Part shown: one piece after another, positions 57,349-64,000 of the stretch
Position numbering within the stretch: the first letter of the stretch is position 1
How the letters are laid out: the number at the start of each line of letters is the position of its first letter
NCBI GenBank assembly: GCA_028622995.1
Contig: JAJQJQ010000044.1
Location: 1 to 64,000, forward strand
Direction: 5' to 3'
Origin: Panagrolaimus kolymaensis
Lineage: Eukaryota > Nematoda > Chromadorea > Rhabditida > Panagrolaimidae
Length of the DNA stretch: 64,000 bases
Position numbers and translations under genes: made by a program
Notes under the pieces: generated by a model
Database searches by the model: none
Told to the model about the DNA's origin: nothing
Seen by the model: only the letters and a program-made list of their open reading frames with translations

Positions 57349-60300
57349 AGTTGATTCAAAAATGTGACAATCAATAAGAAAATTTCTCGCGTTTATTTTT
57401 TTATTTATAATTATTATTGATAATGCTTTATAATTTTATGTCTTAATGCTGGTTGAAAAAAAAAATTACAGGATGCCTCAAAGTTTGTAAAATTTATTGA
57501 GAAAATAAACAAAAAATTGAAATAAAAAATGTTTGAATAAAGTTTTTTTCTCTTCTAGAAAGGAGAAAAGTTTGAAGTTAAAAATTAAATATTAAAGTTT
57601 TGATTTTTTTTTCACTTCCACATGCCTCTGCCATCCACATTTATATATGTATTAGTTTGTTAACTCTATTTATCATTTAAAAAGTTTACAAAAAATTAAT
57701 TAAGTTACTACTTTCAAATCAAATAAATGTTTTGAGCAAGTTTTGTTCATAGTTTTTTTTTCTTCCCTCGCAACCGCTAAAAGGTCAATATCAACAAATA
57801 AAAATAAGATAGCGTGATTTCAACGACCTGACTCCAAAGTTTTTTTTTAGAATTTATAATAAAAACATAATAAATCAAAGTTTCAGTAAAAAAAATCAAA
57901 TATTATTTTGTAAATTATTTATCAATCTTTTTTTTACTAAACGAAAAACATTTTATTTTTAAAATATGTCACTTTTTTATTTCCCGTTTTTTTAAACCTT
58001 TCTAATTCCAAATCGTCATTTCACTTATACCATAATCCAACCAATTTATTTTTTTGTTAGGTATTGTTGCTCAAGAAAAAAGGAAAACAAATGACGTCAA
58101 AAACAAAAAGCTTTTTTTTATTTATTACGTATCTTAGAAGCTTTTTTGTTGAGTGATACTTTAAAGTCTTCCTGATTTTTTTTATTTCCAAATTTGTCCC
58201 GGTTTCATGCACATACATACATACCCGAAAATAGAGGCTTATGAAGAATGATTGTAAATCTTTTTATTTTATTTTTTTTAATTACCTTTGGGAATTATAA
58301 TTTTTTTTATTTCAATGATGGAAAAAGAAATCGCTTTTTTTGAAGCGACGAATTTTTTTGAAAAAAACTGTGAATAATTTCCTCGAGTTTGTGTTTTAGA
58401 AAACTCTAAAAAGAATGCCTCAAATTTATAAGCAAATCTTTTTTTCCGTTGTATTTTAAGAATTTTTCGCTAAGAATTTTTGTAGAAAAAACATGAGGTT
58501 TTTGTTCAACTTTGTGAATTTTTTTGTAGCTTTTTTATTGCGTATTTTTTCTTACACATCAAATTTATGTTCCCAGACATTGTTAAGCCAAAAAATCTAA
58601 AATGAATAAAGACATTTTTCTTAAATTAAGAAATTAGTAAATTGGAACGCGTCTTCTTTGAGTTTTTTTTTAGAAAAGCCAAAGAACTAATAAGAAACAT
58701 TTTTGTGAGAAAATGACGTTGCTTCCTTTCATAAATCGAACGGCGGAAGAACTTTTTTTTAAAAAATGTATTTTTTTTGGCTTTGATTTTATTTTTCTCG
58801 AAAATTTATTTATTTGTTTTTATTTTCACGGCATTTTTTATTTTTTTGCGCATGTCACTTGCATTTTGTTTTTCCTCCCAAAAATTTTATGTTTTTAGTT
58901 TCATTTCAATTTTTTTTGGATGACGCATGCTTTTTTTCTGTCATTCTTATTTTTTCGAAGACTTTTTTTGTGGGAGGATTGAAAGAAGCAGCGCAGCCTC
59001 CGTTGATGAAATATGTAAATCCTAGATGGCTAAGTTGGATAAATAAAATTAATTACAATTTTATCACAAAGCTTTAATCTGTCTTTTATGTCTAAGTTTA
59101 AAGATGTGAGTTTCTGATAATTTTTATACTTTTGAAAAAGTTAATTTGAAAGATTCTTTAACACTCTTTTTTTCCATTTCATTAATGTTTGGTTTTTCAC
59201 GTATACGGTTTTATAAATATTTTTGTCGCGATATTGCTTGTTTTAAAATTAATCCACAGAGATCGTTCAGTTGTTTGGTATTTTATAAATTTTGCGGCGG
59301 CGGTCGAGAAAATAATCAAGAATTTTTGAATTTAATCAATTTTCTTTTCTTTACTCTCAAAACTTTTTTACCGTATATTTAAATAAACTTTTACGTCCTT
59401 TTTTCAACATCTACTTTCTAATTATTATTTTAAAACTTTACAAAAGTGCTTGTTTTAACAACAAAAAAATTCTTAAATATCTATTACAAAAATAAATAAT
59501 TTTTACAACTCCACACACTTTTTTTTCTTCACTGTAATTTACAACTACAACACTTTCTTCTCACATCTCGAAAAAAGCATTTTTACAACAGCCATCTACT
59601 CCCACAACCAAGCAACAGCAAAAAAATACTAACTTTAAAAACGAAAGCAATTTGAAGCACTTTTTTTTTGCCATCTTCCACCAATTACTTTTTTTTACTA
59701 AGAATTAACCCGGAACAAGCATACATATAATTTCTGTTATATCTTTTTTTCTTCACATTTTTGCAATTTGAGTTTTAAAAAAAAGTTAACTCCCCTCCTT
59801 TTGGCAGTGGTAGTGTAGTTGTGGAAGAAGAAGATGGAGGAGAGGAGATGATTATATCTTTTTACACCCCTCAAAAGTTTTCGATGGTCTTTCTTCTCTT
59901 TCTTTCTCGCTATTTATGGGTTTTCAAAGTTCTTTTTTAGACCTCAAAACAAAAAATAATAATGGAACAAGAAGGATAATTTGAGTCAAATTTTTAAAAA
60001 GTCCATGATCTTAAATAAAAAAAATAGGTTTAAGGCGGGTTTCTTTCTCTCACGGATGAACAGCGACGTCATTTTTTCTTGGTTGGAGAAGGAAAAGGCG
60101 CTGGCTTAAACCCGAAAATAACTCTCGAATCTTTCTTTTTTTTATTCTTTCTATCGCATTTCCGGAATAAAAAAAATCTTGGTTGTTCGAAGTAAAAAAA
60201 AAATATGTTTTATAAAAACTTATTTCTTATTATGTTAAAAAGGAATATATATTTTTTCTTTCTTTTATATCCTCCTCCTCCACAAAGAAGGTAGTTTTGT

Positions 60301-60584
60301 CCTTTCTTTTGTTGAAGAAAAAATAGTTTATTTTTCTTTTGAAGATTGTTGTCACAGTTTTTTTTTGTTGTTATTAGGGTTGTTAAATATCACCTTGGAT
60401 GTTTATGTATTAAATAAATCTCTATGATTTCATATTTATGTATCTATGTGTTATGGTTTCAAAAAAAGCTGTTTGTAAACAATTTTTTTATTCCAATATT
60501 TGTCAAAATTTCGCGTTTAGAGATTTCAAGAAATAAAAAAGTTTTAAAAAAATCTTAAAAGGAAGATTCACTTTTTTAAATTAA
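57349..60584. other. Large gene-poor interval
   Basis: 3.2 kb of AT-rich DNA with long homopolymer T/A tracts. Short open frames lack splice partners. One at 59146-59382 contains a Kunitz-like C-x6-C-G-G-G-x-x-N-N-x-x-F pattern (see findings). AATAAA signals after 57480 may belong to the acid phosphatase 3' UTR. Confidence 0.45.
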
Positions 60585-60831
60585 AGGGGCACTTTCACCT
60601 GACTCAAATTTTTGCTTACGACATGTTTTACCTCCTAGCGCGAAAGTTCTTTGTCAAGTCCATTTCGAAAAGGTTTGTAAGCCTTGGTCAAACTTTGTGG
60701 AATTTTTGAAATTTTTTCCAAAGCTTGACAAAGACTTGCAAACCTTTTCGAAATGGACTTGACAAAGAACTTTCGCGCTAGGAGGTAAAACATGTCGTAA
60801 GCAAAAATTTGAGTCAGGTGAAAGTGTCCCT
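60585..60831. mobile_element. Foldback MITE, 247 bases
   Basis: A nearly perfect palindrome. AGGGGCACTTTCACCTGACT at the left is mirrored by its complement at the right, and homology continues for over 100 bases per arm to a short loop near 60705. It is flanked by TTAA on both sides (60581-60584 and 60832-60835), so the target duplication is TTAA or TA. It has no coding capacity and is a non-autonomous DNA transposon. Confidence 0.8.
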
Positions 60832-60973
60832 TTAAAGTTTCGTGAGTTTTTGGTGAGAAAACGAACAATTTCTATGCAACTCCAATGTTTATTTTAATTT
60901 TCGCGGTGAACGTGGACTTCTAATATTTTTGTTGATTTTTTCAAACCTTTTTTTTATTTCATTGCAAAACCCA

Positions 60974-60984
60974 TTTTTTTATAG
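60974..60984 (+). promoter_or_regulatory. Probable trans-splice acceptor
   Basis: TTTTTTTATAG lies 11 bases before the ATG at 60996 of the small secreted protein. It fits a spliced-leader or 5' UTR intron acceptor. Confidence 0.35.
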
Positions 60985-60995
60985 GTCACAAAAAA

Positions 60996-62177
60996 ATGCA
61001 ACAACAACAATCCCCAACAATAAATATATTATTTATATCTTTAATATTTGCCACAGTAATATTTTCATCCGTAGTTGTTTGTCAGCAAATGATTGACGAT
61101 GATGATTCAATTATTGGTAAACCATGTTCCCAATCATTTCATTGTTGGAGAACTGAACCCGTTCAAGATGATGGAATTCCCCTTTCACTTGTAAATCGAA
61201 GAACGATGATTGTTTCAAAACGTTTAGATATTTCTGGTGGAGGAGGAATTATTGGAAGAACAACAAAAGGAGGTAAGCCAAGTAGCTTTGTTTTCTAAAA
61301 CATTTTTTTTTTGATTGAAAAAAAGTAATTTAGTTGTCAAATTTTTTTGTTGATAAAAAGCGGATGTGACGCAAAATTTGCGTTTGAGTCATTATTAATT
61401 TTTCCCAAAAAAAAGGATTCGTGGATTCTAAAAAAAGTTTATTTTTGAAAGTTGTACTTCCTTTTGCTGCAAAAAAAGCATATTTTTCTTGTTGTCGTCG
61501 TCGATCAAAGGTTTTATTACGTCAAAAAACTTTAATTATTATTTACTAAATTTTAAATACATATTTTTTATTCATGTAAATGTAGCCTTTTTATGGTTTG
61601 CTTTAAGCTAGGACTAGGGTTGTCGAATTTCCCGGGAAATGGGAAAATGGGGAATTTTCCCGCTACAAACCTTCACAAAGTCTTACAAAGTTTAACAAAG
61701 TTATAGCAACTTTTGTAGAACTTTGTTAGACTTTGTGAAACTTTGTAAGGGTTTGTAGCGGGAAATTTGCCAGGAAAAATCGGGAAATCTTTTTTGACAA
61801 CCCTAGCTAGGACTACACTTACACGATTTCATAATTATAATTATTAAGTTTGCAGCATTATTTTTTGTTTTTGAATTCCATTCCATTTATTTTCGGCGCA
61901 TTTTTTCTTGAAAAAACATTGCAACAAAAAGTACAACTGAACATTTTCTTTAAAACTTTTACTTTTTTTTTGATTAAAAAAACTTATAACCTCAAGCTTT
62001 ACTAAGGAAATTAATAATTTTTTAATAAAGCCAAAAGTATTTATAAAAAATTTTTTTTTAAAAAGACATATTTATTTTCATTACTTCTTTTTTTTAGCTC
62101 GATGCCGATGTAAAGATTCAATTTGTCAATATTTTATTTCCACTCAACAAAGGTTTTTACCATGTGAAGAATTTTAA
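60996..62177 (+). CDS. Small secreted cysteine protein
   Basis: Exons 60996-61272 and 62098-62177 give 118 residues. A signal peptide (NILFISLIFATVIFSSVVVC) is followed by an acidic patch, CSQSFHCWR, a Gly-rich stretch, and a C-terminal C-x-C..C..C set (RCRCKDSICQYF, LPCEEF). Six cysteines in the mature part would suit a small disulfide-bonded extracellular peptide. I do not recognise the family; similar short proteins are common among nematode secretions. The 825-base intron contains a complete hAT-like MITE. Confidence 0.7.
61615..61805. mobile_element. hAT-like MITE, 191 bases
   Basis: Terminal inverted repeats TAGGGTTGTC / GACAACCCTA, with near-palindromic interior (CAAAGT-rich arms). 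It is flanked by a perfect 8-base duplication GCTAGGAC (61607-61614 and 61806-61813). Eight-base duplications and TAGGG ends are typical of the hAT superfamily. It lies in the intron of the small secreted protein. Confidence 0.88.
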
Positions 62178-62703
62178 TACATAATTAACTTTAAAATAAA
62201 AATTCATTTTGTTATAAATATTATTTTTTGCATTTAATTTTATTTATTTAAAAAATAATAATTTCAGTCAAGTTTCTTGAAAATGATTGTAAATAAAAAA
62301 CATATTCCAAACACATAAAATCGATGAGTTCTATGAAAGTTGTTTGTTCTAAAAGGATCAAAACAAGAATGAAGCAAAAAAAAATGAGGAGGTTGCGCTC
62401 AAGTAAGAAAAGTTTAAAAATGAGTAATAAAAAACTTCTTCGAAATATTGTTTGTTTGAAAAAAATTTTAGCTTCTTCTTTTTTTCCTTTGCCCTGAAGC
62501 GGCGGGAATGGCTGGTGAACCAGCATCATATTGGTGGAGTTCCAACCAAGTCATAGAAAAATTCATGTGAAGTCGAGAATTATTTTTTTAGAAAATGTTA
62601 ATTATTTATTTGGGTAATTTTTAGATGGATAAAATAAATTTGATTCATTTACGCAATTCACGTGCTTCGTGACACGGTGATTGGTTATGATCAAATTTTG
62701 TGA
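62178..62703. other. Intergenic, no gene seen
   Basis: 3' UTR of the small secreted protein, then AT-rich DNA up to the palindromic element at 62704. No gene recognised. Confidence 0.45.
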
Positions 62704-62909
62704 TATAAAGCGCTGAAATATAAAATTTTTTTGCCCGGTTCAAAATTTTTCAAAATACCCTGTTTTTTTGTAAATTCAAAAAAACTGCCCCGCAAGTTTA
62801 CAAAAAGAGCAGTGCATTTTTTGTAAATTTAGCCAAAATTTACAAAAAAACAGGGTGTTTTGAAAAAGTTTGAACCGGGCAAAAAAATTTTATATTTCAG
62901 CGCTTTATA
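62704..62909. mobile_element. Foldback MITE next to U2 snRNA
   Basis: A palindromic element of about 206 bases. TATAAAGCGCTGAAATATAA and TTGCCCGGTTCAAA on the left are mirrored on the right; arms of about 75 bases flank a spacer around 62780-62830. The tips lie in TATA, so a TA target duplication is likely (Tc1/mariner or similar). No coding capacity. Confidence 0.75.
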
Positions 62910-62982
62910 TTGATGGCTTTCAAAGCAACACCAAATATGAAAATTTGATTATTGGTTTTATAATTATTTTCCCCCCGAAGGA

Positions 62983-63170
62983 GGATGGGCCGGTCCCGGA
63001 GGTATGTGCAATACCGGGTCGACCCGCGACCAAAGGGAAGCAAGCTTCCACATTCAGTCAAGTCCCAAAAATTAATTAACCAAGATGGCACTAATAAGCA
63101 CCGTATAGTTGGTTAAAACTATAAGAACAGATACTACACTTTGATCTTAGCCAATAGGCCGAGAAGCGAT
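62983..63170 (-). ncRNA. U2: U2 spliceosomal snRNA
   Basis: Transcribed leftward from 63170. The 5' end ATCGCTTCTCGGCC and the branch-point recognition region AAGTGTAGTATCTG are essentially invariant U2 sequences. They are followed by stem IIa/b, the Sm-binding site AATTTTTGGG near 63068, a stem-loop III and the stem-loop IV loop GGTATTGCACATACC. It pairs with the intron branch point in the spliceosome. Differences from the vertebrate form (CTATTGGCTAAG, and an extra A in ATCAAAGTG) agree with nematode U2 as I remember it. The 3' end is approximate. All core elements are intact, so this is probably functional. Confidence 0.93.
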
Positions 63171-63654
63171 ACCTAAACATCCGAAGGAAGTCCCTTATAT
63201 CAACAAAAACAAAACGGACACACCATGAACACACATAAAGAGTGAGATGAAACAAGAAATGCTCTCTCTTAGAGCTTTTTTTGCATTTTTTTTTTGTTGA
63301 AAAAAAGACAAAAAAAGCTCACACAAAAAATTAGTTTATTGCTTTCATAATTTATCTGAGCATGTTACCTTTAAGGATGGATGTAAAACACAAACAAAGA
63401 GTAAAATAGGCTTTAAAAAATGTCGAAAAACCCGAAATAAAATTGGAAACGGTTTTAATTTTTTAATTACAAAAAATTAGAAAATTTCGAAATAAATTTT
63501 AAGAATCCAAAAAATGAAATATTTTTTTTTGCGTTGTGTAAAACACGATGAAAAAAAAGATTAAAGATTCCTAATGAATGAAAGCTTTTTATTTAAAAAA
63601 AAGTTTAAACACAAACGCGTTTAAAAAAATCCGTTCTTTAACAAAAAAATAAAA
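63171..63654. other. U2 promoter side and 3' flank of the edge gene
   Basis: The U2 promoter (proximal sequence element expected about 50-60 bases upstream of 63170) must lie at the left. No element is identified with confidence. The rest is A/T tract DNA. Confidence 0.4.
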
Positions 63655-64000
63655 TTAAAAATTAGCTGAATATAGTTTTGTTCTTTTTGACGGCGCAACA
63701 ATTATTTTAGGTTTGATAACGTCGTTCACCGAAAAAACTCTCGATCGCATATTATTTATTGAAGTTGAAAAACTTTCTGCTAATGAATAACTTGGAAATG
63801 TTAATGGCGGTGGAATTGGATTTGGAATTTCAAGTTCATTATGGGATTGAGCTTTTTGAAGGGCTCTAAGAAAATTTGCATTAACATCCATTGTTTTTGG
63901 TTTTGAGCAACATTTTCCATCGATCGCCGCAGAAAGATTGCTTTCTGAGTCTTGGCTCGATGAAGAAGTTTCATTTGAATTTGAATCGGTTTCAGTTTCA
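63655..64000 (-). CDS. 3' end of unknown Ser-rich protein
   Basis: A reading frame open from the right edge (64000) to TAA at 63655-63657, giving about 114 residues. It starts with an acidic Ser/Thr/Asn stretch (ETETDSNSNETSSSSQDSES), continues with CCSKPKTMDVNANFLRALQK, PIPPPLTFPSY and a basic tail (KPKIIVAPSKRTKLYSANF). No domain recognised. An internal ATG at 63891 is probably not the start because the frame upstream is continuous. Codon use is host-like. Confidence 0.6.
   Translation of the reverse strand, partial: ETETDSNSNETSSSSQDSESNLSAAIDGKCCSKPKTMDVNANFLRALQKAQSHNELEIPNPIPPPLTFPSYSLAESFSTSINNMRSRVFSVNDVIKPKIIVAPSKRTKLYSANF

Noticed and set aside
58713..59077. Two overlapping Phe-rich frames
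   Set aside because: T-tract composition; no supporting splice sites, although GGLKEAAQPPLMKYV at the end looks briefly coding-like.
60635..60868. Minus-strand open frame of 77 codons
   Set aside because: It lies on the foldback MITE; openness follows from the palindrome.
62870..63091. Open frames on both strands over the U2 region
   Set aside because: They overlap the snRNA and the adjacent palindromic element and have no coding features.
1..64000. tRNA genes, CRISPR arrays, spliced-leader RNA gene
   Set aside because: I looked for B-box-like GGTTCGAATCC with an upstream A-box, regular spacer repeats and the nematode SL1 core, and found none by eye; a tRNAscan/Infernal run would be decisive.

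Overview
The window is eukaryotic and very AT-rich. Genes are split by many short introns of about 45-60 bases, with GTAAGTTTT-like donors and TTTTTAG/TTTCAG acceptors. Gene content (major sperm protein domain, nematode-type tyrosinase with ShKT domains, histidine acid phosphatases, a Regnase-like NYN nuclease, nematode-style casein kinase 1 relatives, a U2 snRNA of nematode type) points to a nematode. A clade-IV species of Meloidogyne or Tylenchida type is my best guess; the genus is inferred from base composition and family flavour, not proven.

Layout. 1-18214: 3' end of an unknown plus-strand gene; a minus-strand secreted modular protein with a frameshift; a Regnase-like NYN ribonuclease; a casein kinase 1-type pseudokinase with an acidic repeat tail; a two-module protein of F-box-like flavour; a coiled-coil protein sharing a 180-base promoter with a two-PDZ protein; an SRPK-like kinase; a membrane-anchored histidine acid phosphatase. 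18870-22854: a complete tyrosinase with polyQ linker and two ShKT domains. 24514-29902: an autonomous Helitron with an intact 1516-residue Rep-helicase and a recognisable 3' hairpin/CTAG end. 29903-37347: mostly empty DNA, an excitatory amino acid transporter and an MSP-domain protein. 37348-42177: DNA topoisomerase II with what looks like a mitochondrial presequence. 42853-45978: an unknown nuclear-looking protein and a second member of the secreted modular family. 46240-52100: degraded and repeated DNA (flavin monooxygenase relic, duplicated gene fragment, Helitron-like hairpin) with two or three small membrane proteins. 52927-57348: a second histidine acid phosphatase whose first intron holds a 1.7 kb MULE-like transposon. 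57349-64000: sparse, with a small secreted Cys protein, three foldback/MITE elements, a U2 snRNA and the 3' end of one more gene.

The genes do not form an operon or pathway; neighbours are unrelated except for two same-strand tandem pairs and one divergent pair. No CRISPR, prokaryotic or viral gene system is visible. The most interesting signals are the topoisomerase II presequence, the intronic MULE-like insertion with its internally deleted gene, the paralogous secreted family with a paired-cysteine motif, and the intact Helitron with five 23-residue N-terminal repeats and a spliced non-coding tail. Exon coordinates were derived by hand from splice motifs and reading-frame continuity; for most genes listed with exons, the lengths sum to a whole number of codons.
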